64,000 nucleotides of DNA from assembly GCF_019399895.1 (NCBI RefSeq), contig NC_091887.1:3535001-3599000 (forward strand), read 5' to 3'. Each line of letters begins with the position of its first letter. The stretch's first letter is position 1. The position numbers and the translations under genes are program-made. The notes below the pieces were generated by a model. It was not told the DNA's origin, made no database searches, and saw only the letters and a program-made list of their open reading frames with translations. This DNA comes from Cardiocondyla obscurior (Eukaryota > Arthropoda > Insecta > Hymenoptera > Formicidae). Below are positions 51,101-62,192 of the stretch, in pieces.

Positions 51101-53237
51101 TCTTTAAAAAGTCCATGCCGAGAATTCCCTCGTAATCGATGGGGAAATCGTCCGGCACGACGTGCATGTCGTGGTGCACGAAAGTAGTTTTGAGGCGGAT
51201 CGTGGCGTTACATTTCCCGAGGGTTTTCGCTTTATGCCCCGTTACTCCTGTTAAGGCAGTCGAGCCGGAGAAAATGGGGGTGGTACCTTTTAATTTTCCC
51301 ACCTTTATAAGTGTAACCGCGGCGCCTGAGTCGACGAGGAAAGTAGCCTTTCCGTTTTTCGCTTGAAGGATCGGTAGAGTGACGAGATCGAGCTGTCGAC
51401 TCCGCGTATCTTCTGCCAGGTGCGCTATTTGGTAATCTCTTGCGAGTCGGGTCTCCTGTTGGCGCGGCGGAACAGCGGTTCCCGGGCCGCTTCCTATCAT
51501 ATCCGTATTTGGTTCTCTTTCTTGGCAATGCGCGGTGTTAACTGCAGGGGTCCTCCTCGGCGGGGGGTGCGGTCGGGAGTCGCGTCTAATGTTTTCACGA
51601 GGTCCCGTCTCGCGTTTCAGGCGTCGGCATTCCTCGCGCGTGTGCCCGGGTATGTTGCAATAGGAGCAATGTTTCGTTGTGGTGTGCACGCGCGGCGGGT
51701 GATCGGCTCGCGGTAACGGGAAACGTTGCGCGTAACGGCTCGAGCGACACGCGAATCCCGCGTGTCCTTGCTTCCCGCATTTTTGACAGGCTGGCGGGGG
51801 GCGTCGCGGCGGCGGATCGCGGTCCAGGAAGGATCGCGTCGGTATACCGCGTTGTCTCTCCTCCATGGCCGCCCCCGCGATGGCCTGTTGTAGCGTAGTA
51901 TAATTCCGCGATCGTACGATCATTTGAGTATACGGAAGGAGTCCGGCCTGGTAATTTTGTAGCACTTGTTCCTGTACGGAATTTCAAATGCCGCGTTTCT
52001 CGTCATCCGAATATTTCGGATTTTCGCTTAAGGCGTCGTATAATTCGGTCGCGAGGGAGTCGGCTCGGAATCCAAAAGCTTGCGCGCTTTCCCCATGTCG
52101 TTGTCGCAGATTATTAAAGTCAATTTGCAAGTACGAGGTGCCTCGTCGTTGCACGTATGCTTCTTCTATTTCGCTTAAGAATTGTGAGAATCCGACGACT
52201 TTCCTAGTCTCGAAACGTGACAGCGCGCGTCCCGTCAGTTTTGTGTAAAGTATCGCGGCTAATAATTCACTTTCATCCGCCGGGTCTATTTTCCGCGCGA
52301 CGTATTCACAGGCTTTAATAAATTTTTTGGCGTGCGTCTCGTTTCCGTCGAAGGAAGGGATCGTTTCGAGGGCATGCTTCATCGACAGGTATTGCCGGGG
52401 GTTGTCCAGAGAGAATCGTACGTCATCGCGATTCTGAGTCAGCGGTTCTCGTCGTGCGGCTACCGGCTCCGATGTCCGTGTGGAGTGGAGCGGTTCTCGC
52501 AACGTGCTTATCTCGATTTCTACCCGATCTAGGCGTCTGTTTATTTCTTGTATGGCGTCCAAGATCGTACTTAAAGTATCGCTATGGGGTGCCGGTGAGC
52601 GCCTCCGTGTGATCGGAGAAGGGGGTTCGGGTCTGGGCCGCTTTATTACAGTGTCGGCGGTTGTCACAGGGGTGCCGCCGGCGGCTTCCTCCCTTGACTC
52701 ACTCGTTCCGTCGCGATCGCCATGGTCTGTTACCATGAAAATTTGCTCGCCGAGGTTCGTTTCAACAGGCTGATTTTCATAGGGCCTTGAGGAGGTCCCT
52801 TGATTATCGCGGGTAGAGTTTCGGCCGCGTCGTCGCATTTCCAACTCGTCTACTATTTCCGCGGGATCAAATATACTACTGTCGTATGAGATAAGAGAGA
52901 ATTCGCCGCGTTGCGATACGTTGCTGATATCGCTACCCGTTTCTTCTAATAGCCTCTTCCGGTCGCTTTTTTGCGTTTCGTCGGTAGGTCGTGCTATATT
53001 TAAGTCGGTTTCGTCGCACGGTTCGGTTTCTTCGCGCGGATCACATTCGGCTGAGCTTTCGTTATCGCTCTCTGTATTTAATGCCCGTCGCACGTTATCG
53101 CGGATTTCGCGTAGGGCGGCGGCTGCAATGCCTATGGGGTTCTCAGGGGGTGGTCGCCGTGCCCGGTGGCCTGATTCGCTATGTAGCCAAGATTCGTTGG
53201 CTATTTGGGCTCGCAAACCGGAATCTTCGTCCGACAT
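48198..53237 (-). CDS. Gag-Pol polyprotein of the errantivirus-like element (one in-frame stop)
   Basis: ATG at 53237; 417 codons of gag to a TGA at 51986-51984, then the same frame runs on for about 1260 codons to 48198. The stop lies within the capsid region, before two CCHC knuckles (CQKCGKQGHAGFAC and CSYCNIPGHTREEC), so it is better read as a nonsense mutation (CGA to TGA at a CpG is the simplest path) than as gag-pol recoding. Then come protease (FLVDSGAAVTLI), RT (LVYLDDIVIYG), RNase H (TTDASDYAIGAIL) and integrase (H/C zinc domain, ALDIVGPLP, LTDQGTNFL, NGALERSHRTL). All catalytic residues are visible. The N-terminal 240 residues are charged and disordered in character. Confidence 0.9.
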
Positions 53238-53607
53238 CGACTAGTCGGGTTAAGATTTACAATAAAATTATATTTCGGACTTACACTAACGCAAGGTGTC
53301 GCATGGCGCTGTCTCTGCTTCCGGGTTTTCTCGTTGCCTTTCTCTTCCGGTCCTTGTCCACGGCTGTCTGTTCCTTCGGGTGGCTGCGGCCAGGCTGCTG
53401 CTACCTCGGCTTATCTCCCAGCTGTTTGGCCTCTCCGGTGTCGAGCGCGTGCGATATCGGCAGAACCGTTGCTTGTGATGTCCTAGTCCTCTTCTTCTGT
53501 GTAGGATGAGTCCGACTTCTTACTTTTGTTTTCTGTTTCAGAGATCTTCTATATGGCCCGCCGTGAATAACTGGACGTCGCCGGAGCGGTGCCTCGCCGG
53601 GGGGCGG

Positions 53608-53626
53608 ATCCCACCGTTGCCACCAG
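53608..53626 (-). promoter_or_regulatory. Putative tRNA primer-binding site
   Basis: Four bases inside the 5' LTR end the minus strand reads TGGTGGCAACGGTGGGAT. The TGG start fits pairing with a tRNA CCA end. The tRNA species was not identified. Confidence 0.5.
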
Positions 53627-53629
53627 AAA

Positions 53630-54036
53630 TGTTGCACCCGGACGGTGCAAGGGGTCCGTCCTCCCGGAACTACTTGTAATTCAGCGAGGGCCGCGAAATA
53701 AAGATCACACTTGCTTTTACTTCGAAGACTTTTTATTTCCCTTTTGTTAAGTTCTTCGGCTTCGGGCAGCGTTACCCCGTCGTTGTGATTATCAGAATGA
53801 CCCGCGGACATTCGGTGGCCGCGGGTTTTATACGCGGCTGTTGCTAAGGCGGAAAAGCAACAGTTCGCGGATTCCGGGCGCGTAGGACAGTGACCGCGTT
53901 CGGTCATTGCCTAGGCAAAAAAGTGCAAGGCGTCGATCGGTCAGCGGATTCCGCGATCGGGTGATCCGATCGACGCTGGTTGTTAACCCGGCCTTCGCGT
54001 GCGTGGCCTTGCTGTTGCCAGGGTCGGGTTACAACA
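53630..54036 (-). repeat. 5' LTR of the errantivirus-like element
   Basis: 407 bases with the same TATA (about 53824-53832) and AATAAA as the 3' LTR. The only differences seen are an A for G near 53917 and the extra ATCGACGCTG at about 53970. Confidence 0.93.
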
Positions 54037-54577
54037 GTCCTGATATCAACCATCCAAGATGCGAATTTTGAGCTACGGGTTGTCCGGAAATGCCTTGGCG
54101 AATACCATCCAACAATAAATCACCGTACAAATCCGCGCCGATAATCATATTAATGGGCACAGAACTCGCTGGATTTTCATCCGCCAGGTTAAGCCCAGCG
54201 AGATGTTTTTAGCTGGACGTGGCAAGTGAATCACGAGTAGCATATTTTGTTAATGATTTAATAATGTATGCGCGAATGGAGAAAATCGGGCTTGCTTCGT
54301 CTCGTGAACTCACTTCTAGGGTCGCGACCGACTTGCATATACATGCGTTTACGCCCCCGACCGCGGAAATCGTCGTCATAACGCGCTCGCGCCGAAGGCG
54401 GAGACTCTGGGCTAAACTTTCCGTTATGAAAGTTACCTCCGATTCTTGGTCCAACATAGCTCTGATGGTTAAGGTTCGGCCTTCAGGGGATCGAACCACG
54501 ACGGTAGCCATTGCCAACAGGACCGAAAACGATTCGTCCCGCGCGCCGACGGACGATGACATCGAGATAGCTTGCAA
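54037..54577 (-). pseudogene. BEL protease region
   Basis: Starts within AMATVVVRSPEGRTLTIRAML and shows DQESEVTFITESLAQSL, the DUF1758-type aspartic protease signature of BEL elements (usual form LLDQGSE). The expected small residue is replaced by Glu, probably decay. The part 54209-54037 continues in another frame with a DLLLDGIRQG-type segment, up to the inserted LTR. Confidence 0.7.
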
Positions 54578-54772
54578 CGGCTCGACGGGCGCGATGACCG
54601 CTTCGGCTTGGTCTGGTGACGCATCGCCGCTCGGACCGTCATCACTCCGCGCAGAATGCGAGGAAGCATTTAGTTTTTTAGAAGAGGCAGAATCTTGGTG
54701 TAGTAACGAATAATGTCGTCTTTGGCACTTGCGGCATGTAAATTTACTTGTACAATGCGCTGACGAATGTTT

Positions 54773-56052
54773 TCAGCTTAAACAATTAAAGCAGCGTTTA
54801 GACTGCTTGACAAGCTCGATTCTTTGATTCGGGTTCTTCTTTACAAAGGTTTGACATTTCGCAAGCGAATGCGATCCATCGTAGCATGGACTCGCGAACT
54901 CGTTTGACTGCACCGCGGAAGCGTTGCTCACTTTAACATTTCGACCTAGTTGTTCTATGCGGGGAGCCGGGGAATCGTCTAACGCGACGGCTCTAAAAGA
55001 TAGAAATTGTATCAAGCCGGAAAACGTCGGTATAAGAGTGCCGGCGCCGCGGCTTAATCTCCACGATCGTTGTGTCGATGGATCTAATTTTGTCGTCACC
55101 GCGTATACACAAATATCATTCATAATATCCTCAGGGGAACGGTCGAGACGTTTGAGCGCGCCCACTGCACGTTTCGCCTTGTCCCGGAGGGCATGTAATT
55201 CAAAAGCGGATTCTCGGTTTACCGTCGGAAGATTCATTAATTCCGCGATATGCGTCTCGATCATTCGGCGTTTGTTTTCGAACCACGAGGTGAGCTCTGT
55301 CCATGCCACGACAAAATTTTGCGCGGTGACCGGTATGTCGTCAATCGCAGCGCGAGCCGAACCGGTTAGACTCGAAACCAAGAAATGCATACGCATGAAA
55401 TCGGTCAATTCTTTATTATCTATAATGAGAGCGCGGAAAGTATCCCAATACGATTCCCATTTGCTCGCCTTGCCCGAGAACGGAGGGAGCGGAATCGGAG
55501 GCAAGAATGATAGAGCCAACGACGTCTGTGGAACGTACGAAGCCGACGGGCTACCGATTTGCATTAAGCTTACGGATTTTTCCAACGTAGCGAGACTGTC
55601 AGCCATGTAATCCATGGTGCTCTGGAAGACCTCCTCGTAGTCGCTCAGGATGTCCTTGGCGAAGTAGTCGTTAGACTCTCGTTCCTCATCAGAGGCAAGC
55701 GGTAACAGTGTGGCGTGTCCTTGAATGCACTTCTCCCAGGCCTTCTCCAAGAAGTCCATTCGCGAACGAATTTTGGCTTCTGTGTAGTTCTCTCGTCAGA
55801 TTTTCTTGAAATTGTTCTTGGCTCGCCCGACTAATTGCAAGAAGGCATACTGTATTTCAATTAGTTTCTCCATCTTGCCCATTCTGCGAGTTCCTCGAGT
55901 TGTTTGTGGAAGCGCCGCAAAGCCTCGATCCGGCTCGAAGAACCAAATTTGTTTCGGATCGGCTTAACCGCCGATGCACGTTTAATTTCGCCGGGATACG
56001 CTTCGACTAGAGCGTCGAGGCGACGGAGAGGAGTTTCACTAATTAAGTCCAC
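54773..56052 (-). pseudogene. BEL gag
   Basis: Starts MDLISETPLRRLDALVEAYP (56052). This frame stops at 55861, and the main frame is 55759-54773 (328 codons). The latter has the DUF1759-type core (LPPIPLPPFSGKASKWESYWDTF, KLDPSTQRSW) and ends in CX2C/CX4HX4C remnants (CYDGSHSLAKC and CFNC). The frame change near 55800-55860 and the missing link to the protease frame (54578-54772) show decay. Confidence 0.8.
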
Positions 56053-57203
56053 CGTCGAATCTCACGGATACGTGAATTTTATTTATTTATTACATTAACT
56101 CGGACGGGCCGTGGCTTGAAATCTTGACAGCAATTTTAGACGAGCGATAATAGGAAACGTGTCTTGTCGCGTCGTGAATTAATGCGAGGGCGATCAGCAG
56201 TTTTGAGAATGCATGTTTCGCCGCAACGCAAGTACTTTATTCTTCGTAAGCGATCAACTTATTTGCTTAGCGCACGACGTCGACTAATCGAAAACTGAAC
56301 GGATTCTGAAAGCCAGCGGAGCAATTGCTTCGGAGCCGTGCTCAGAAATTACTAGATTGAACGAACTTACCTTGTACGTGATCTTGCGCGATCACGTAGA
56401 TTTTAAGAATAGAATTGCTCAGCAATGAGCTCGACGCGTGAATCGAATGAGAGGGAATGAGAGAGTGATCCGGTCGCAGCAATTGAAAAGCAAGAATAAT
56501 TAAATGATAGAAAATTGAAACAAATATATTTACAATCAAACAAACAAAAAAAAAATACAATCGCGCCTTTGAAGGCAAGAATACCAGTAAACGAGCGGAA
56601 ATCTTCCTGACCCGGCTTATCCGTCGGAAATCTTGGGAGCAGATGAATGATCTACCCGATCGTCGGAGATCTTGCCGCGGACAACGGAGATCTTGAGAGC
56701 GCGAGCCGGTGATCTCCGCGAGCGCGAATCCTTGCACTCCAGCGGTAGCGACAATTAATAATAGGATTGGCGCCGAAATAATTAATTCAAGGAAAGTGAG
56801 GTCGACGATTTGCGTTTGAGAGCGCAAGAAAAAAAAGAGACTAATCGAATGTCGCCGCGCGAGAGCGAGCCGATAAACGTAGGCGAGACGCACAGGTGCG
56901 GAGTTCGAGCGAAAACTGGTCGTCTTTCGCGGTACGGAGCCTAGGATTGTCGGAACCCGGCGACGAAAACAAGGCGAAGTCAGCGAAATATTCAGTGTGA
57001 ACTGGATTAGACTGACTTCTACCGAAAACAAAACGCTTTGAACCATCGGCGATTGAAGGAGACCGACAAAATCAACAAATACGCGACGGTAGAGTCGAAA
57101 TATCGCGACGCTGGAGCGCATACTAGGCGAGAGAATTATAATATAATTTGAACGCGCTGAAATTCATAAGCGAATGAACATACCTGAAGTGAAGTTCGAT
57201 CCT
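56053..57203. other. Non-coding stretch; CGGARATCTTG motif cluster
   Basis: No gene is supported. A leftward 259-codon frame (56342-57121) lacks recognisable domains and crosses the motif cluster. Between 56590 and 56720 the motif CGGAAATCTT(G) or CGGAGATCTTG occurs four times. The same motif occurs three times at 63858-63955. This may be the BEL 5' LTR/leader, but no matching 3' LTR was found. Confidence 0.4.
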
Positions 57204-57243
57204 AATTATGTCCGTTGTCTCGTCCGGATATAAGACTGTGTAG
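57204..57243 (+). repeat. Left inverted terminal repeat of the DIRS element
   Basis: AATTATGTCCGTTGTCTCGT continuing to CTGTGTAG. It matches the inverse of 63049-63089 with one extra base on the right, and includes GATATAAGA, a TATA-like core in both repeats. Confidence 0.65.
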
Positions 57244-57715
57244 CTGTTTAAAGCGCAATTTGACTTAACGAGCCGTACGAGAGAGGAAAGAAAGACAAAG
57301 AAAAGGAGAACTCTGTCTATAAAATATAGCTATTAGAAGCAAAACAAAATAAATAAGTGCAAACAAAAGATTAATCGCTGCATGGCGGAGAGGTGTGTAA
57401 CGCATAGATACAATAAAAACTTAAACAAACATAAGAAAATTTCAAACTGAGAACAGGAACAAGAACTTAAACACAGCTAGACCTTAGGTCACATAATTGC
57501 ACAACTAATAAGTTACCTTAAATGATTAGATAATAATTAAAAGGGAAGGAGAAACTGATTCGTAAATGAGCTTATTGCTAAAAAAGAAAAGTTAAAATAA
57601 AACTTGGAAGTGCGGTGAAACCTACGCATAAAAAGAAAACCGGAATCAAGATTCATTTTTCCCTTACAAAGTAAATTAATAATAAAGAAACGTTACGCGC
57701 AAAGAGAAAAAATTG
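57244..57715. other. 3' non-coding part of the DIRS element
   Basis: A-rich, with AATAAA near 57406 on the plus strand and no open frame of note. In DIRS elements this position can hold the internal complementary region, but I could not match it to the termini by eye. Confidence 0.4.
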
Positions 57716-58645
57716 CTAGGACTGCAGGATGGCTTCACTAAAAGCCTCCGGGTTTAAGATAGGCCTATTATAAAATTTTGCGAACACTCGCGATCTCTCG
57801 CTCCAGCCCGCTGCTCGTTTGATCGCCTTAATAGACACACCCTTCCATGCCGCGTAAGAAGTAGATGCATGGCGAGTGCTGTGAGCCGAAAAAATAGAGG
57901 TGTCCACACCGCAATTTGCCAGGCACTGGCGAATCCACCGGCTCACAGTCTGCGCTGACACTGCCCTGAAAGGTTTATTACAAAAAATAAAAAATGCATC
58001 GCAACCCTCAGGCCTTAGATCCTTAGTAACCTCTAAATAGGCTTCCACTAAACGATAAATACAGAGCTCCTGATGCTCCTCGAAGCGGGAAAAACAAAAG
58101 GAGGACTGAGACCGACCGACCGCTGATGTCTTCAAACGGTCCGGAACTCGGATAGTTAATTTAGATTCCAGAGATAAACATGACAATCTTAAGCTTGCGA
58201 TCGTCTGTACCCGTTGACCTGTGGCTAAAGCTAGCAGGAGGACTAGCTTCTTGACTAAGGTCTCACGAGGAACATCCACATAAGGATAGATTGCACCTAA
58301 CTTGGAGATCACCGGCGCCGGGTCTCACACTAGATCATATCTAGGACGCGGGGGCTTAAGAGCCGCGACACCCCGGCAGAAACGCTTAATCGCGGGGTGC
58401 TGACCGATCTTATTTAAAAATATCAAGGATATGGCCGATCTCATCGAGTTGAGGGACGAGTAAGAGGCCGTATTCCTAAGTTGTAACGCTAAAAAGTCTA
58501 GTAACTGAGGCACTGAGGGTGAAAACGGCGAAATATGGCGAATGCGACAGAAGTCCCACCAGAGACGGAGTGGGCGAGAGTATTGGGCGATGGTGGCGTC
58601 GGAGAGTAAAGCAATCATAGTAGGAATTGCAGAAGAGGGGATCAA
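57716..58645 (-). pseudogene. DIRS tyrosine recombinase, with one nonsense codon
   Basis: One frame of about 309 codons with a single TGA at 58325-58327; the usual DIRS residue here is Trp, so this is a TGG to TGA type change. The N-terminal part (YSRPLRLWWDFC, LDFLALQL, SLNSMRSAISLIF) is the core-binding SAM-like domain. The catalytic part has R in ATGQRVQTIASL, H-x2-R in SAHSTRHASTSYAA, a GW and the nucleophile Tyr in VFAKFYNRP. This enzyme would integrate a circular cDNA without target duplication. Catalytic residues survive. Confidence 0.88.
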
Positions 58646-60600
58646 GCGGCTCTCAAATGCCCGCCTGATACACTCCCGACCGCCAGGGAAAGCGATCTCC
58701 AGCTCGGATGCGAGGTCCTGAAAAGAGAAGAAAGTAAGGATTGATTAGGGGGCAGCAAAAGAGGCGAGGATAATAAAAGGCGCTGAAACAAGGGGAACCA
58801 AGCCTGCGAGGGCCACCAAGGGACCACAAGAGTTCCCCGCGCCCTCTCATCTACGATTTTCTTAAGAACCCGCGGAATCTAAATAAACGGGGGGAATGCA
58901 TAGAAATTCAAGTTATTCCACGAAAAAGTGAAAGCGTCTACTGAGACAGAACCCGGATCTGGGAACCAGGAAACGTAAGCGTTGCACTTAGCGTTGACCA
59001 ACGAAGCGAATAAATTAATCTCAAAGGGACCGAAAAATTTATTCACCTGTTGAAAAGTCATGCGAGATAAAGACCATTCAGTAACCGGATCTGTAATTCT
59101 AGATTCTGCGTCAGCAATCCGGTTATCCAAAGAGGAAATATAGGAGGCAAAAACAAAGATATTACGCTTCTCACACCACTGCCAAATCTGGCGCGAAATT
59201 GCGGAAAGATGCGGATACTGAATAGAACCGAATTTATTAATATAGGCTAATGCTGTAGTGTTATCGACGCGGAGAAGGATGTTACAGTCGCGAAGATCCG
59301 AGGCAAAACAACGAATGGCATTAAAGGCTGCCTTCAATTCAAGCGCGTTAATATGGAGGGATTTATCCGCGCCCGACCACCAGCCGTGTGTGCGAGAAGT
59401 ACCCCACGCCGTTCCCCATCCGTTCAAAGAAGCGTCCGAAAAAATTTCGCGACAAAATTCTTCGGGTCGAATTTGATTACCGAGGTCTGGATTTGCTAGA
59501 GTCTTAATCCACCAAGAAAAATCACCTTTAAGATGAGGCGGGATTTCCATAATCGCGGAAAAATCTAGGTCGCGCTGGCGGAGTGCTAAAAACTTTTCTC
59601 GTTCAAAAAGTTTAGAGTAAAGCAAACCGTACTGGACCGCAGGACAAACCAAAATAAACGAACCGATCATGCTCGCGAAATCCCTAATAGGGCATCTAGC
59701 TTTCCTTGCCATGGCCGAAACTAGATGTAAAAGCTTTTCCCGCCGAGACGTGGGGATCGAAACCCTCTGCTCCCTGGAGTCAAATAGGAAACCTAAAAAC
59801 TTTACTCTAGTCAATGGCTCTTATTGCGATTTTAAGTAATTTATTATAAAGCCCAACGAGAGGAGGAGATTAATAGAAGCAGTGACATTGGCTCTACAAT
59901 CAGCATATGATAGGCTAATGAATAAAAAATCATCTAGATAAATGACTGATTGAAAACCCTCCTGCCGAAGAGAGACAAAGACGGGACGCATAATCTTAGA
60001 GAAAATGAAAGGAGCTGTGGATAAGCCAAAGGGCAAAACGGTGTATTCGTAGATAACTCCTTGGTATTGAAAACGAAAGTATCTCCTATGCTCCTCTTCT
60101 ATTGGGACATGTAGATAAGCGTCTTCTAAATCAAGCGTAGCCATGAACGAATCCGGCAACATAAGGCGAATAACGGTACGCGAATCCTCTAACTTAAAGT
60201 GTGGAGGTTTGAAAAAGGTATTTAAATCGCGTAGATTTAAAATAAAATGTTTTCCTCCCGACGACTTGTCAATAAGAAAGAAAGAGGACAAGAATTGATC
60301 CGGCCTATGAGCTACACGCCTTATTGCCCCCTTACAGAGAAGTCGCTCAATTTCAGTACGGCAGAAAGAATGATCTGAACTAGAGAGCACCGTTTTCCTT
60401 AAAAAAGGTCTCACGGGGAGGGGGATTTGTAAATGGCAGGCGGTAGCCCTGTACCGCCTCTAGTACTGTAGAGTCCCTAGTTATCTCTTGCCATTTATCT
60501 ATAAAATCGCTAAGGCGTCCTGCGATACTTACATCGTTTAGCGAGTGCGACAAGACCGGGATGGCGAACGGCGGTTCTGGCGGCTCCTGTAATGTAAGGC
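58642..60600 (-). pseudogene. DIRS reverse transcriptase / RNase H
   Basis: RT (60414-59821) has FILNLRDLNTFF, MATLDLEDAYLHVPI, LPFGLSTAPFIFSK and the YLDDFL box. RNase H (59814-58879) has EIFSDASLNGWG, INALELKAAF, LLRVDNTTALAYI and ADAESR. A TAA near 59821 and a TAG near 58879 interrupt, but reading continues in the same frame after each to 58642. The tail with VPWWPSQAWFPLF is the usual DIRS C-terminal segment. The N-terminal part before 60414 (about 60600-60420) is in another frame, with a change in a C-rich run at about 60420. Confidence 0.85.
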
Positions 60601-60663
60601 TCCTGACGAGCGAGCCGCCGGTTGGCGAGTCGGAGCCCTCCTGTTTCCCGCGTATCGGGTTTT

Positions 60664-61472
60664 CTAAGGCATGGGTTGGGCGGAGCGTTGCGGCGCCTGG
60701 TTCCGTGAAGTCTGCAACTGACGCAAGAGCTGCCTGACCGGTTGTTGCGTCTTCGCCCCTGGTAGGGACGAAGGCTTGGCTACCTCTCGAGCGGTCTTGT
60801 CACAAGCCTGAGCCGCCTTCAATGAATCCGCAAAATTCACACCGAAGAGAAATTCATCGATCTCAGTTGAATCGGCCGCACTCTTGGCAATGAAATTAAA
60901 AGAGGGCTTCGTGAAAGCCCTCCTGGCCATAGATAATTTGAAAAAGTGATCTGCCAGCAAATGCATACCATCAGACAGCAAGGGCAGAGCAGAGCGAGCC
61001 GCCTCGCTAAGGTCCGAGAAAACCTCCTCTTTTAAGAATAGAGAGATACCCTGATCGAAAGCATTCAGGGATGTGCCCACCTGCAGCTGAGATTTGGCCT
61101 GATGCTCATTTCTTTTAATCACGGTGGGCGCTAAATCTGACACCAACTCCTTATTCAGCTTAGGAGGGATAAGCGCCGGTAAATCTGACCCCACAGCATA
61201 TTTAGAGAGTAGGGATGTACAAGTCTCATCGCTCAGCTCCTTCCTGACCTTGGACCGAACCGACTCCATCATGTAAGCGTTCCACCCAGATGGAAGGGGG
61301 GGGGGGGCAACTTGTCTCCCTCGAACAGCTTACAGGCTAAAGAAATAGCCTCAGAAGGCCTCTCTGCAATGGTAAGGGCAGTCTCTGCTGCGTTGGTTGT
61401 AAGGCACTCAGGCGGTGCATCCTCCTCCTCCTCCGCGACCTCAACTAACAAGGAGAGGTTCCCAAGTGCCAA
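60664..61472 (-). pseudogene. DIRS gag, C-terminal part
   Basis: Two overlapping frames (61472-61269 and 61272-60664) joined over a G12 run at about 61299-61310, a likely frameshift. The product is helical, with an acidic run EEEEDAPPE, LVSDLAPTVIKRNEHQ, LLSDGMHLLADHFF and a basic, Gln/Arg-rich end. It matches the gag-like first ORF of animal DIRS elements in position and character. Confidence 0.65.
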
Positions 61473-61631
61473 CTTAGTTTTTTAATGAGCTTTGGCATGG
61501 TAGTAGAGAGGGAAAATATAAGATTACGCGTCGACGATTAGGTGTAGATACGCAATAGTTTTTGAGAAATCAAAGTTTAAAGTTTTCCGAGCGCGTTATG
61601 TACAGATGTTACGACGAGTTTTTCAATAGTG

Positions 61632-61700
61632 TTCGGTTGGTCGTACGGTGAGCGCCTCAGACTCACAGTTCAAAGATTGTGCGTTCGCGTTCCGTAATGT
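61632..61700 (+). repeat. tRNA-Leu-like sequence in the left palindrome arm
   Basis: An A-box-like TTGGTCGTACGGTGAGCG, then GCGCCTCAGACTCACAGTTC and a B-box-like GTTCGCGTTCC at the expected distance. The middle part resembles the anticodon region of a Leu(CAA) tRNA with insertions. I see no complete cloverleaf, so this is a tRNA pseudogene or SINE head rather than a gene. Confidence 0.4.
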
Positions 61701-62124
61701 TACTTTTTTGAAATTTTTTATTTTATTTAAATAAGTGTATTTTTTTTAACTTTAGATGATTAATTTTTTATGTATTAAATAATTTAATATTTACATTGTT
61801 AATTAAAAAAAAATATAAAAAAATTTTTTAATTAATAAATTTTCCCTTAATTAATTTTTGTTTCTAAAAATTATTAAATAAAATTTAACCGAAGGCTACA
61901 TCTTGCTACGACTTTAAACTTAAAATGATTTGGTTAAATTTTATTTAATAATTTTTAAAAACAAAAATTAATTAAGGAAAAATTTATTAATTAAAACATT
62001 TTTTTTATTTTTTTTAAATTAACAATGTAAATATTAAATTATTTAATACATAAAAAATTAATCATCTAAAGTTAAAAAAAAAATACAATTATTTAAATAA
62101 AAAAAAAAATTTCAAAAAAGTAAC

Positions 62125-62192
62125 ATTACGGGACGCGAACGCACAATCTTTGAACTGTGAGTCTGAGGCGCTCACCGTACGACCAACCGAAC
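62125..62192 (-). repeat. tRNA-Leu-like sequence in the right palindrome arm
   Basis: Inverse copy of 61632-61700 with a few differences (for example GCGTCCCG for GCGTTCCG in the B-box region). Confidence 0.4.

Larger units (their letters stand above)
44958..54036 (-). mobile_element. Errantivirus-like Ty3/Gypsy element with env, 9.1 kb
   Basis: Two LTRs (397 and 407 bases), a 4-base flanking repeat GTCC (44954-44957 and 54037-54040), a polypurine tract next to the 3' LTR, gag-pol in one frame with a single TGA, and an env-like gene after pol. The LTRs show one substitution and one 10-base indel, so insertion was recent. It sits inside the BEL pol. An env of Baculo_F type places it near insect errantiviruses. 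Whether it could form particles is not known: gag has a stop and env a frameshift. Confidence 0.9.
41500..56052 (-). mobile_element. BEL/Pao retrotransposon, decayed, split by a Gypsy element
   Basis: Read on the minus strand: gag (56052-54773), aspartic protease (54577-54037), then after the inserted Gypsy element, RT (44957-43953), RNase H and zinc region (43788-42540), integrase (42527-42051) and a DUF5641-like C-terminus (41934-41500). This is the BEL/Pao order. At least six frame breaks are present, so it is inactive. The parts on each side of the insertion join within the protease-RT linker (sequence of the QPVAQNSHLGW type ending at 54037 and resuming at 44957). Confidence 0.85.

Noticed and set aside
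53296..53509. Plus-strand ORF with a signal-peptide-like start (MALSLLPGFLVAFLF)
   Set aside because: Lies antisense in the 5' leader of the Gypsy element and has no continuation or motif; not enough support.
56342..57121. 259-codon leftward ORF
   Set aside because: No recognisable domain, crosses the repeated CGGARATCTTG motifs and a purine-rich stretch, and has biased composition.
61632..61700. Functional tRNA-Leu gene
   Set aside because: A- and B-box-like sequences are present but the arms do not pair into a full cloverleaf, and it sits in a palindrome with an inverse twin.
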